64,000 nt of DNA from Salinicoccus sp. RF5 (lineage in GTDB: Bacteria > Bacillota > Bacilli > Staphylococcales > Salinicoccaceae). The notes beneath the pieces are model-generated. The model was not told the DNA's origin. It did not search any database and saw nothing but the letters and a program-made list of their open reading frames with translations. Location of the stretch: assembly GCF_020786625.1 (NCBI RefSeq), contig NZ_JAJGRC010000001.1:868001-932000 (forward strand). Direction: 5' to 3'. This document shows, piece after piece, positions 26,351 to 35,117 of this stretch. The number at the start of each line of letters is the position of its first letter. Position 1 is the stretch's first letter. The position numbers were made by a program, and so were the translations under genes.

Positions 26351-27256
26351 CTACCTGCTTTCATATGTACTCCAAAAATGTATAGCTGCCCCGTAAAGAT
26401 TGGCTTGGTTACGATTTTTAGCAAGTTTAACTGTCAACTTATCCTTATGGTTAGGAAGCAACATCCCTTCAATTTTTACATTAATGGCATTCTCCAGAAA
26501 AGTTCCTTGAGCAGTTATTCCTCCTCCAATTAAAATTAGAGAAGGGTTCATTGCATGAATAAGAGATTTGAGCCCTAGTGTAAGGTCTTCAATCCATTCA
26601 TCAAAGATCTTCACTGCTATATCATGACCTTCTCTCACTTTTTCAAAAAAGATTTTGAGATCCATGCCGGTAAAATTATCATCCACTTTTCTTTGAAGCG
26701 CACGACTGGATGCATATTCTTCGTAACACCCTTTAAACCCACATAGACATGATTTTCCGTTTGGGTACAATGTCATATGTCCCCACTCACCTGCGGCAAA
26801 AGTAGTACCTGTATATAATTCTCCATTCAGAAAAATCGCACCACCTATACCCGTACCAATTGTAACACAAAGAAAATCATCTTCTTCTTTAGCATTTCCA
26901 TTCCATTTCTCACCTAGGGCAGTACAGTTAACATCATTTTCCACTGAAACAGGTAACTGTACCTTTTCTGACAGCATATCTGAAATATTAAGGCCTTTAT
27001 ATCCAGGAATAGAATCAGTAGCATGCACAACTTTCCCCATCATAGAATTGATTTGTCCAGCCGAACTTATACCTATGCCTTCAATTTCGTGTTTTTTTTT
27101 CAACATCTCGGCCAGCCTTCCAACACGTTCTATAATCGAGTTTCCACCATTATAAGCTTCGGTTGGAATAGTGCCCTGTTCCGTAAGATTGCCCTGTATG
27201 TCGATTATCCCATATTTTATTGAAGTTCCACCAATATCAAAAACACCAATCTTCAT
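26351..27256 (-). CDS. nanK: N-acetylmannosamine kinase (ROK family)
   Basis: 301 residues. ROK hallmarks: GVFDIGGTSIKYGIID (ATP), VENDVNCTALGE (catalytic Asp), GTGIGGAIFLNGELYTG, GEWGHMT and the zinc-binding CLCGFKGCYEEY. By operon context it phosphorylates ManNAc to ManNAc-6-P, the NanE substrate. GGAGGGAAAGC precedes ATG. A strong hairpin terminator lies between it and the upstream flavoprotein gene, so its level may be uncoupled from the front of the operon. Confidence 0.9.
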   Translation of the reverse strand: MKIGVFDIGGTSIKYGIIDIQGNLTEQGTIPTEAYNGGNSIIERVGRLAEMLKKKHEIEGIGISSAGQINSMMGKVVHATDSIPGYKGLNISDMLSEKVQLPVSVENDVNCTALGEKWNGNAKEEDDFLCVTIGTGIGGAIFLNGELYTGTTFAAGEWGHMTLYPNGKSCLCGFKGCYEEYASSRALQRKVDDNFTGMDLKIFFEKVREGHDIAVKIFDEWIEDLTLGLKSLIHAMNPSLILIGGGITAQGTFLENAINVKIEGMLLPNHKDKLTVKLAKNRNQANLYGAAIHFWSTYESR

Positions 27257-27273
27257 GCTTTCCCTCCTATAAG

Positions 27274-27306
27274 TGAAAAAAGAAAAACCATTTGATGGTT
27301 TTTCTT
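27274..27306 (-). terminator. Intra-operon terminator/attenuator between flavoprotein gene and nanK
   Basis: Minus strand: AGAAAAACCAT-CAA-ATGGTTTTTCT followed by TTTTTC. An 11-bp perfect stem with a 3-nt loop at the flavoprotein stop codon, ahead of the nanK ribosome site. Confidence 0.75.
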
Positions 27307-28979
27307 CATTCTGTAAATCTGTAGGTTACAGTGCTTGTTTCGCTAAACTTCACCTTCGTTTTGTATCTATATTCTTTTGATTCACACGGATAATCCATTC
27401 TATAATGTGCTCCTCTGGACTCCCTTCGTCTCAACATTGTATTCAGTAGAATCTCTGATAGTCTTAGAAAGTTCATTGCTTTCACTGCTGACTTTTTATT
27501 TTTGCTTTCTAATATGGATGCGGCTGTAAAATTTGATGATAAGTCATTCACTTTCAACAGTGCTGTTTTAAGTCCTTCTTCACTTCTAACAACATTAGCA
27601 TGATACCACATTATCTCCTGTATTTCTTTTATAACCTGATTAGATCTTAATCCTTCTTCCGAAAATTCATGAAGTTCATCAATATGGCAGAACGAAAGGA
27701 GTGCACTCTCTGCTTCAAGAATACTGGAGCTCACTGAAGATGATTTGAGATATTCATTGCAGTGTAATCCTGCACGCTTACCAAACACCATGCAAGCACC
27801 TGTGGAGTTCCCTCCAAGCCTGTTGGCCCCCTCCACATTACATGATAGTTCACCAATGGCATATAAACCTCCTACCCCTGTACATCCGTTTACATCGATT
27901 GATACACCACCGTTACTTGCATGTGCGAAAGGTGCTATTTTAATATCATCTTCCACCATATCAATTCCCTGTTGCTTAAGCCAATCCAGATAGACAGAAT
28001 AGAACTGATCACCCGTCTTATACAGATTTTCATCAAATATCAACTTGAAGCCATCTTCTTTTTTCTCTTCAATTATTTTCTGCATCATAGAAATATCGAA
28101 ATACCGTGATTTCAGAGTATGTGTAAAAGGGCCATGAGTACTTCTGATCGACATCAATTCACTGCGCGAAATCCCTGCAGGCAGCCAGCTATCGATTATA
28201 CTCGCTCCTGAATCATCAACAATATCCTTACAGTATTCTAAAGTGTGCTCACCAAATAAAGTTTTATACTTTGGTGTAGTGATGCCAGGTATGAATTGAA
28301 TGAACTCCATATTCACTAATTCTGCACCAGCATCCAATGCAAGAATATGTCCAGAGCCATCAACATCGTTTGGATTCAGATTATGCTTATATATATTCCC
28401 GAATCCACCGGTGCATAATATGACAGCACTACATGATACATGAACAAAATCGTTATTGTGATCGATGAGAACTGCGCCACTAACTCTTCCATTATTCACT
28501 ATCAAAGTAACTACTACTGTTTTGGTCATAAGTTCAATTGAATCAAACTTTTCGAAGATTTGTTCAACATTTTTTCTGGTCTCGTTCCAATCTTGGAGCA
28601 AATATATATCTCTCGGATGTTCCGCAAAACAAGCTTTCCGTTCATCTTCAAGCTTGTTAGCTTTAACTCCTACATCTCCATATTCAGAAACGGCCTCTGG
28701 TATCTCGTCTATATAGGTTTCAGCTAATTTTCTGTCATGCATGCCGCGGGACATTCTTTCTATATCCTTGTAGAATACTTTTCTATCGGCAATATCTCTG
28801 GTAACTTGCGTCCCCAGTGAGGCTTTCAAAGGAAAGAAACTGGAGCCAGAAGCCAGATGCGTCTTGGTGACCATCATGACTTCATGTCCTTTTTCTGCTA
28901 GTTCTTTAGTTACCCGTATACCTGAAAGACCACTGCCTACAACTAGTACATCTGTATGTACTGTATGTTTAATATGCAT
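27306..28979 (-). CDS. FAD-dependent oxidoreductase of the SdhA/NadB/fumarate-reductase family in the nan operon
   Basis: 557 residues. FAD Rossmann motif TDVLVVGSGLSGIRVTKELA (~9-28); VILCTGGFGN (~187-195); C-terminal FAD clamp GGLYAIGELSCNVEGANRLG and STGACMVFGKRAG; helical tail with RRRESRGAHYRMDYP as in NadB/SdhA. Two departures from that family: QFIPG (Ile at ~230) replaces the substrate-binding QFHPT His, and the usual catalytic Arg segment is replaced by RSTHGPFTHT. So it is unlikely to be succinate or aspartate oxidase. Located between the symporter and nanK, hence a role in converting an unusual sialic acid is inferred. ATG 28979 has AGAGGG 6 nt upstream. Confidence 0.85.
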   Translation of the reverse strand: MHIKHTVHTDVLVVGSGLSGIRVTKELAEKGHEVMMVTKTHLASGSSFFPLKASLGTQVTRDIADRKVFYKDIERMSRGMHDRKLAETYIDEIPEAVSEYGDVGVKANKLEDERKACFAEHPRDIYLLQDWNETRKNVEQIFEKFDSIELMTKTVVVTLIVNNGRVSGAVLIDHNNDFVHVSCSAVILCTGGFGNIYKHNLNPNDVDGSGHILALDAGAELVNMEFIQFIPGITTPKYKTLFGEHTLEYCKDIVDDSGASIIDSWLPAGISRSELMSIRSTHGPFTHTLKSRYFDISMMQKIIEEKKEDGFKLIFDENLYKTGDQFYSVYLDWLKQQGIDMVEDDIKIAPFAHASNGGVSIDVNGCTGVGGLYAIGELSCNVEGANRLGGNSTGACMVFGKRAGLHCNEYLKSSSVSSSILEAESALLSFCHIDELHEFSEEGLRSNQVIKEIQEIMWYHANVVRSEEGLKTALLKVNDLSSNFTAASILESKNKKSAVKAMNFLRLSEILLNTMLRRRESRGAHYRMDYPCESKEYRYKTKVKFSETSTVTYRFTE

Positions 28980-28996
28980 CTGTATCCCTCTAATCA

Positions 28997-30493
28997 TTAA
29001 TTTTCCAGATCATAATAGGTCAAAGGATGCTCAGATTTCTTTGCCGCACTCTTTTTATTCATAATCATACTGAAAATGTAACCGAATACAAAAGAACTTA
29101 TAAGATTGATTATGGAGTATGCCCAAAGCGAAATGTCAGTAAAATAGGAAACATATACTGCTACGATAGACGTTGCTATAAATGCCATCAATGCTCCATC
29201 TGCATTAACTTTTTTAGTTAGGACACCAAGTGCAAATGTACCGCCGACGATTCCGAGTACCAGCCCCATTAAGCCATTGAACCATTCATATGCCGAACTG
29301 ATATCCGAATTGGCCAATATTATAGCTACTAAGATGGAGAAAACACCTACAATTGCTGAAACATACCTTGCTATTCGTGTACTCCTTCTATCATCGAGAC
29401 CTGGCATTAGTATCTGTTGAATATCAAGTGTCCAACTTGTAGCCACACTATTCAAACCAGTTGAGAGTGTAGATTGACCCGCTGCAAATAAAGCAGCAAT
29501 GAGGAGACCAGAGACACCAACTGGAAGCTCACTGACAATGAAGTTAGCAAAAATCAAATCGGAGTTTCCAGCTGGTATATTATCTCCCATTCTTTGGGTA
29601 TAGAATACGAAAAGTGCAGTACCCAGGAAAAAAAAGAGTGTCGCTGTACCTAAAGAAAGAACACCGTTACCCATAGTCATCTTATTCATCTGCTTGATAT
29701 CAGTTGTCGTAAGGTAGCGCTGAACCATATCCTGACTAGATATATAGGAGAATCCCGTGGACAGACCTGCACCTACGATGAGCAAGAGAATACTGTCTCG
29801 TGTAAATGTTGGATCGAATACAATCGCTTCGCTTAAGAACTTATTATTTGCTATACCTGTGTTGAATATTTCTCCTACTCCACCATCGATTGCAAAGATA
29901 AGAACGATCAAAGCGAAGACACCACCACCTATCAGTACAACCCCCTGTATGAAATCTGTCCACAGAACCGACTTGATACCTCCGAATGACGAATAGATGG
30001 TCGCTATTACTCCCATGAATAATATGATGTATAAAGGTCGGATTCCTGTTACTGCCGCCAATGCAATAGCAGGCAGGTACATGATTATTGACATCCGCCC
30101 AATCTGATAGATAATGAAAAGTACTGAAGATATTACCCTCAACCTTTTATCAAAACGAATTTCAAGATAGTGATACGCAGTATCTAAATTCAAGTTCCTA
30201 TAGACAGGGAGGAAGAATATGATTGCCATTGGCACTGCAATAAGTAGCCCAAGTTGAGCAAACCAGAGAATCCATGTCCCACTATAGGAGTTTCCTGCAA
30301 GCGACAGGAACGATATTGGGCTGAGCAGCGTAGCGAATAGACTAACAGATGTCACCCACCATGGTATTGTTCCATCCCCTTTGAAAAACTCTTTTCCCTT
30401 CATTTCTTTCTTACCTACTGCTATACCGATATACAATATGAACAGCAAGTATGCTACAAGTATCACATAGTCAATAAAAGCAAATTCCCCCAT
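28997..30493 (-). CDS. Sodium:solute symporter, probable sialic acid transporter
   Basis: 498 residues, SSS family (13 TM). Motifs: DYVILVAYLLFILYIGIAVGKKE, TIPWWVTSVSLFATLLSPIS, FLSLAGNSY, IYSSFGGIKSVLWTDFIQG and SSQDMVQRYLTT. It couples Na+ to uptake; in staphylococci the nan cluster also uses an SSS NanT/SiaT, so sialic acid import is the best call. ATG 30493 with TAGGAG 7 nt upstream. Its stop TAA is 18 bp from the flavoprotein start. Confidence 0.9.
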   Translation of the reverse strand: MGEFAFIDYVILVAYLLFILYIGIAVGKKEMKGKEFFKGDGTIPWWVTSVSLFATLLSPISFLSLAGNSYSGTWILWFAQLGLLIAVPMAIIFFLPVYRNLNLDTAYHYLEIRFDKRLRVISSVLFIIYQIGRMSIIMYLPAIALAAVTGIRPLYIILFMGVIATIYSSFGGIKSVLWTDFIQGVVLIGGGVFALIVLIFAIDGGVGEIFNTGIANNKFLSEAIVFDPTFTRDSILLLIVGAGLSTGFSYISSQDMVQRYLTTTDIKQMNKMTMGNGVLSLGTATLFFFLGTALFVFYTQRMGDNIPAGNSDLIFANFIVSELPVGVSGLLIAALFAAGQSTLSTGLNSVATSWTLDIQQILMPGLDDRRSTRIARYVSAIVGVFSILVAIILANSDISSAYEWFNGLMGLVLGIVGGTFALGVLTKKVNADGALMAFIATSIVAVYVSYFTDISLWAYSIINLISSFVFGYIFSMIMNKKSAAKKSEHPLTYYDLEN

Positions 30494-30530
30494 TTGAAAA
30501 CTCCTATCCATGCTGATATTTTTCCATCTA

Positions 30531-31400
30531 TTAATTCAAGTGTGTTTCAGCAATCCTCTTGGCATTTTCTACAGCTTCATCATTCAACTTTTTCATCGGC
30601 TTCTTGCAGTCTCCTGCATCGACACCTTTGGTTTTCAGCAATTCTTTTATAGTTTGGTACAATCCATTTCCAAGGATTTCAGTAATCAAATCGTTAGTGT
30701 CCTTTTGAATTTCATACGCTTTATCGATTTCACCATTTCTGCCATGGTCAAAGATTTGTTTTGCACGTTTACCGTTAACATTAAAAGTACTGCCTATTGC
30801 TCCATCGATTTTCATAACGCTTGCAGGGAGCAGCATTTCATCAAAACCTGAATATATAAGTTTCTCAGGATAGGTGCTCCTCAACCTTTCTAGAAGATAA
30901 AAATCAGGTGCAGTGAACTTTACACCTATGACTTTCGGGTGCGCAAACAACTCATCAAATTGATCTAATGTCATATTGACTCCTGTAAGCGCTGGTATGG
31001 AATAGATAATCATATCATTGTCCACATTCTCCATGATGGTAAAATAATAGTCTTTAACTTCTTCAAAATCGAATGGATAGTAGAAAGGCGTAACAGCTGA
31101 AACCGCATCATAGCCAAGTTCAGTGACATACTGACCCAATTCAATCGATTCATTCAGGTTCAAGGATCCGATTTGAGCAATGAGTTTTGCGTCGTTCGCT
31201 ACTTCATCTTTTGTGATGCGGAATATCTTTTTTTTCTGCTCTGTCGAAAGCATGAAGTTCTCACCTGAACTTCCGTTGACATATAGCCCATCTACTTCGT
31301 TTATGTCCAAGTTGTATCTGATAATTTCCCTGAGTCCTTTTTCGTTTATATTACCTTCTTCGTCGAATGAACAAATTAATGCTGAGTAGATTCCTTTCAT
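30531..31400 (-). CDS. nanA: N-acetylneuraminate lyase
   Basis: 289 residues, DapA/NanA TIM barrel. Carboxylate-binding GSSGEN (~43-48), Tyr133 (IIYSIP) and Schiff-base Lys161 ([10 protein letters not shown]). The GVKFTAPD(F/Y) segment is typical of NAL rather than DHDPS. Splits Neu5Ac into ManNAc and pyruvate. Overlaps nanE by 4 bp (ATGA), with AAGGAGG upstream. Confidence 0.95.
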   Translation of the reverse strand: MKGIYSALICSFDEEGNINEKGLREIIRYNLDINEVDGLYVNGSSGENFMLSTEQKKKIFRITKDEVANDAKLIAQIGSLNLNESIELGQYVTELGYDAVSAVTPFYYPFDFEEVKDYYFTIMENVDNDMIIYSIPALTGVNMTLDQFDELFAHPKVIGVKFTAPDFYLLERLRSTYPEKLIYSGFDEMLLPASVMKIDGAIGSTFNVNGKRAKQIFDHGRNGEIDKAYEIQKDTNDLITEILGNGLYQTIKELLKTKGVDAGDCKKPMKKLNDEAVENAKRIAETHLN

Positions 31401-32095
31401 TTAAATGCCTCCTTATTTTTTAAAGCATCCTTAAAACGCTTGGTAATGATTTGTGGTCTGGTGATAGCGCTGCCAACTACTACTGCATGGGCTCCGATTT
31501 CTAAAGCTTTAGCCGCTTTCTCAGGTGTATCCATATTGCCTTCTGCAATAACTGGAACAGAAACTGCACTGACCATCTTCTCCAATGTCTCCAATGGTTC
31601 ATCTCCATGAGAATGAGGTGTATAACCGACAAGCGTAGTAGCAACTATATCCACACCTGTCTCAGCAGCCATCATTCCTTCTTCAACAGTGGACACATCA
31701 GCCATGAAAACTTGATCAGGATATTTCTCCCTGACTCTCTTGAAAAATTCTTCGAATTGACTCCCGTCAGGCCTTATAAGGTTGGTAGCGTCAAACGCAA
31801 TCACTTCCATCCCCTCTTCTACCAGTTCATCTATCTCTTCCATGGTGGGAGTGATATAAATTTCACTATTTTCAAAATCTTTCTTGATGATTCCAATTAT
31901 CGGTAAATCCACTTCTTTCTTGATTGCTTTTATATCCCTTACCGTATTCGCTCTAATTCCTCCTGCACCGCCCTCATATGCAGCCAATGCCATCTTACTC
32001 ATGATATATGCATCATGGAGTGGTTCGTCTTCCAATGCCTGACAAGAAACAATGAGTTCTCCCTTTAATTTATAAACTTCTTCCAAATTTTTCAC
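31397..32095 (-). CDS. nanE: N-acetylmannosamine-6-phosphate 2-epimerase
   Basis: 232 residues. [68 protein letters not shown] and [13 protein letters not shown] identify NanE. Converts ManNAc-6-P to GlcNAc-6-P. First gene of the operon. Start is ambiguous: GTG 32095 has AGGCG only a few nt upstream, whereas TTG 32086 has AGGCGGTG at 6-nt spacing. A cre site (32104-32117) abuts the start. Confidence 0.95.
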   Translation of the reverse strand: MKNLEEVYKLKGELIVSCQALEDEPLHDAYIMSKMALAAYEGGAGGIRANTVRDIKAIKKEVDLPIIGIIKKDFENSEIYITPTMEEIDELVEEGMEVIAFDATNLIRPDGSQFEEFFKRVREKYPDQVFMADVSTVEEGMMAAETGVDIVATTLVGYTPHSHGDEPLETLEKMVSAVSVPVIAEGNMDTPEKAAKALEIGAHAVVVGSAITRPQIITKRFKDALKNKEAFK

Positions 32096-32103
32096 CGCCT
32101 ATT

Positions 32104-32117
32104 AGTAAACGCTTTCA
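32104..32117 (-). promoter_or_regulatory. cre site of the nan operon
   Basis: Minus strand TGAAAGCGTTTACT, a good cre match, lying just downstream of the -10 (32123-32128), where CcpA would act as a roadblock. Confidence 0.75.
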
Positions 32118-32122
32118 GAAGC

Positions 32123-32151
32123 ACTATATCATTTTGATTATATATTGTCAA
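32123..32151 (-). promoter_or_regulatory. Sigma-A promoter of the nan operon
   Basis: Minus strand TTGACA (32146-32151), 17-bp spacer, TATAGT (32123-32128). Confidence 0.85.
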
Positions 32152-32560
32152 AACTATTTATAAATTGATTAGTATAAATCAATTTTCATTTAATATTTTC
32201 ATAACAATCTTATCTAAATTTAAAATCCTTCCATCTTAAAAGATGCTAGGATTCTATATCCCTGTTCCTCTCTTACTGACTATCGTGCCAAAAAAGTAAC
32301 ATTTTTTATTTACATAAAAATATAAATTCGCAATTCTCCATCTCATGATGCGGATCACGATATGTTAGATGTTCTGATGGTAATCAAGGAGAATGATCGT
32401 CTCTACGTTAGTAGATATGGTGAGTCCTGATCCCATCAATATATATTCCGGTCAGAAAGTACAGGTTTTGAAATCTTCATAAAAGGGTACCCCTCTCTCA
32501 TTCAATCAATTCTTCTGAGTTCAGAAAGCCCATTCAAAAACATATAAGAAGAATTCATCT

Positions 32561-33631
32561 ATGAATATTAAAGCTGCAGTTACACCAAAAAAAGGAGAAC
32601 CCTTTGAAATAAAGGATGTTGCGCTGCCTGACCCTGATGCGAATGATGTCTTTATTAAAGTGGCGGCATCGGGCATTTGCCATACCGATGTCTCGGACAG
32701 GGATACGGACATGGTCAATCCGCCATCTGTGCTCGGCCACGAAGGTGCCGGCATCATCGAAGAGGTCGGACCTGAAGTGACGGACCTCAAGAAGGGCGAT
32801 CATGTCATCGTCTCGTTCGCCAGCTGCGGTAAATGCGACAACTGCCTGAACGGCCCCCCTGCACACTGCGAAAACTATGCTGAGCTTAATCTGAACAACC
32901 ACGTGGATCAGGAAACGAACGAACTGGTTGAGAGGTTCTTCGGACAGTCTTCATTCGCTTCCTACTCACGCGTCAACCAGAGGAATGTTGTAAAGATCGA
33001 CAAGGACATCGACCTGGCTCTGGCAGCTCCGCTTGGTTGCGGTCTGCGGACAGGCGCAAGCACAGTCCTCAATGTACTGAAGCCGGAATCAGGAAGCTCC
33101 ATTGCGGTATTCGGTGTCGGCGCTGTAGGACTGAGTGCCATCATGACTGCGAAGATAGCCGGCTGCGAGCACATCATTGCAGTGGATCTTCACGAAAACC
33201 GGCTTGAACTGGCCAAAGAACTTGGCGCTACAGCATCCATCGTAAGCGGCAAAGATGCCGACATCGCCGGAGAAATCCAGGATATCACCGGCAAAGGTGT
33301 GCAGAACATACTTGATACTACCGGGGTCGATGCGGTGATCGAGCAGACCATCAAATCATTGGACAGCTTCGGAAAACTCGCCACCGTCGTCACTGATGAC
33401 AGCTTCTCCGTCCCTCTTGAAATCCTCGCCTTAAAAGGTGCGAGCATTGTAGGCACCAGCCAGGGCGATGCCACACCACAGGAATTCATTCCGGAAATGA
33501 TTTCCTACTACAAGGACGGACAGTTCCCATTCGATAAAATGGTGAAGTATTATGACTTCGAGCAGATAAATCAAGCCTTTGAAGAATCTGAAAACGGCTC
33601 GGTCATCAAGCCTGTTTTAAGGATGGAATAA
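32561..33631 (+). CDS. Zinc-dependent alcohol dehydrogenase (MDR family), copy 1
   Basis: 356 residues. Catalytic zinc: Cys40 (SGICHTD) and His60-Glu61 (GHEGAG), third ligand in APLGCGLRTG. Structural zinc: Cys89, 92, 95 and 103 (CGKCDNCLNGPPAHC). NAD-binding VFGVGAVGLSAI. Closest in style to aryl-alcohol (XylB-like) dehydrogenases. Oxidises an alcohol with NAD(P)+, or the reverse. Paralogue of the next gene. Confidence 0.93.
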   Translation: MNIKAAVTPKKGEPFEIKDVALPDPDANDVFIKVAASGICHTDVSDRDTDMVNPPSVLGHEGAGIIEEVGPEVTDLKKGDHVIVSFASCGKCDNCLNGPPAHCENYAELNLNNHVDQETNELVERFFGQSSFASYSRVNQRNVVKIDKDIDLALAAPLGCGLRTGASTVLNVLKPESGSSIAVFGVGAVGLSAIMTAKIAGCEHIIAVDLHENRLELAKELGATASIVSGKDADIAGEIQDITGKGVQNILDTTGVDAVIEQTIKSLDSFGKLATVVTDDSFSVPLEILALKGASIVGTSQGDATPQEFIPEMISYYKDGQFPFDKMVKYYDFEQINQAFEESENGSVIKPVLRME

Positions 33632-33649
33632 TAATTTAAAGCATGTAAA

Positions 33650-33688
33650 CAAACCTCCCGCAAGCCGATCAGGCCCCCGGGAGGTTTC
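33650..33688 (+). terminator. Terminator of alcohol dehydrogenase copy 1
   Basis: AAACCTCCCG ... CGGGAGGTTT. Its loop (CAAGCCGATCAGGCCCC) closely matches that of the terminator at 35073. Confidence 0.85.
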
Positions 33689-33761
33689 TATACAATTCTT
33701 CTTTTTCTTTAGCTTTTCCCTTTCATTTTTATTTACCCATAAACTTTTATTAAGTAATCAA

Positions 33762-33790
33762 TTGACTTTATATAGTTTTCTAACTATTAT
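33762..33790 (+). promoter_or_regulatory. Sigma-A promoter of alcohol dehydrogenase copy 2
   Basis: TTGACT (33762-33767), 17-bp spacer, TATTAT (33785-33790). A dyad ATGATA-N4-TATCAT (33789-33804) overlaps the -10 and may be an operator. Confidence 0.75.
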
Positions 33791-33840
33791 GATAATTATA
33801 TCATGTATGGATAAATCTTACTGGAACTAGCACACATTTT

Positions 33841-33854
33841 TGTAAGCGATTACA
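33841..33854 (+). promoter_or_regulatory. cre site upstream of alcohol dehydrogenase copy 2
   Basis: TGTAAGCGATTACA, a near-perfect palindromic cre, ~50 bp downstream of the promoter and in the leader. Confidence 0.75.
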
Positions 33855-33926
33855 AAGGAGGGAATAATTAAATCCATAATACATGGTATCTAGCATATTA
33901 AAATTATCATCAAAGGGGACGGAAAA

Positions 33927-35054
33927 ATGGAAATAAAATCAGCAGTAGTCAATGCAACGGATGAAGAATACAAAATTGAGAATGTGAAACTCAGTGATAT
34001 TCAGGAAGACGAAATACTTGTGAAAATGGTTGCCAGTGGCATATGCCATTCAGACGAAGTGGCCAGAAACGGCGAGCTACCGCACCCAATGCCGGCGATT
34101 CTTGGACATGAAGGGGCGGGAGTTATTGAGGCAGTTGGACGGTTCGTAAAGAATATCAAGCCTGGAGACCAGGTGGTATTATCCTATAAGTATTGCGGCC
34201 ACTGCGAACATTGTCTGACCGGCAAACCTGCCTCATGTAATTCATTTGCATCCTTGAACCTCGATGGCAAACGACCGGAAGGTACATACTACTTCGAGAA
34301 GAGTGACGGCACACCGATCAATTCATATATGCATTCAGCCTTCAGCACCTACTCCATCGTAAATCAGGCCAATGTTACTGTAGTGGATCCGGATGTTGAC
34401 CTGAGATTGGTTGGGCCTCTTGGATGTGGCTTCATGACCGGCGCGGGTACTGTATTCAATGGTCTGAACCCTGAAGCAGGCTCTTCCATAGCTGTATTTG
34501 GTACCGGGGCAGTCGGGATGGCATCATTGATGGCAGGAAGGATTGCAGGCTGCACAAAGGTGATTGGCATAGACATCCACGATGACCGTTTGACAACTGC
34601 CCGGGAACTCGGAGCAACAGATGTCATCAACAGCAAAACGCAGGATGTACAGGAAGAAATCAACAAACTCACAAAGAACAAAGGGGTTAACTATATAATA
34701 GATACCACTGGGGTCGTTCCGGTCATCCAAAATGCAATATCGCTCCTTTCAAAAGAAGGCGTCATTGCACCAATTGCCGTACCAAAAGGAACAATCGAAC
34801 TGAATACGTTGACCGAACTCGCCACATTCAACCGTTCGATCATTGGGGTACTGATGGGTAATACGATTCCGCAGCTTACCATCACACAATTGATCGAACT
34901 TCACAAGTCGAATCGCTTCCCGTTCGACAAACTCATAGAATTCTATAAGTTTGAGGACATCAATCAGGCAAGTCAGGATTCAATTTCCGGAAAAACGGTA
35001 AAACCGGTATTGATTATTGATGAAGATTACGAGCCACAGAAAGCAAATTCCTAA
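33927..35054 (+). CDS. Zinc-dependent alcohol dehydrogenase (MDR family), copy 2
   Basis: 375 residues. Catalytic zinc Cys in SGICHSDE, His-Glu in GHEGAG, Cys in GPLGCGFMTG; structural zinc CGHCEHCLTGKPASC; NAD-binding VFGTGAVGMASL. Same arrangement and C-terminus (FDKLIEFYKFEDINQA vs FDKMVKYYDFEQINQA) as copy 1, with extra residues in the middle (FEKSDGTPINSYMHS) and at the end. GGGGACGG precedes ATG. Unlike copy 1 it has an evident promoter and cre. Confidence 0.93.
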   Translation: MEIKSAVVNATDEEYKIENVKLSDIQEDEILVKMVASGICHSDEVARNGELPHPMPAILGHEGAGVIEAVGRFVKNIKPGDQVVLSYKYCGHCEHCLTGKPASCNSFASLNLDGKRPEGTYYFEKSDGTPINSYMHSAFSTYSIVNQANVTVVDPDVDLRLVGPLGCGFMTGAGTVFNGLNPEAGSSIAVFGTGAVGMASLMAGRIAGCTKVIGIDIHDDRLTTARELGATDVINSKTQDVQEEINKLTKNKGVNYIIDTTGVVPVIQNAISLLSKEGVIAPIAVPKGTIELNTLTELATFNRSIIGVLMGNTIPQLTITQLIELHKSNRFPFDKLIEFYKFEDINQASQDSISGKTVKPVLIIDEDYEPQKANS

Positions 35055-35072
35055 AAAGACAAGTTGAATGAC

Positions 35073-35111
35073 AAACCTCCCGGAAGCCAATCAGGCTCAC
35101 GGGAGGTTTCT
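35073..35111. terminator. Terminator of alcohol dehydrogenase copy 2
   Basis: AAACCTCCCG ... CGGGAGGTTT. Likely also ends the convergent nucleoside hydrolase transcript (stop 35118). Confidence 0.85.
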
Positions 35112-35117
35112 ACATAT

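Larger units (their letters stand above)
32096..32560. other. 465-bp intergenic region between nan operon and alcohol dehydrogenase
   Basis: The left end holds the nan promoter and cre. The remainder is AT-rich with no gene seen; I find no convincing plus-strand sigma-A promoter for the alcohol dehydrogenase, whose ribosome site (AAGAAG) is also weak. Confidence 0.6.
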
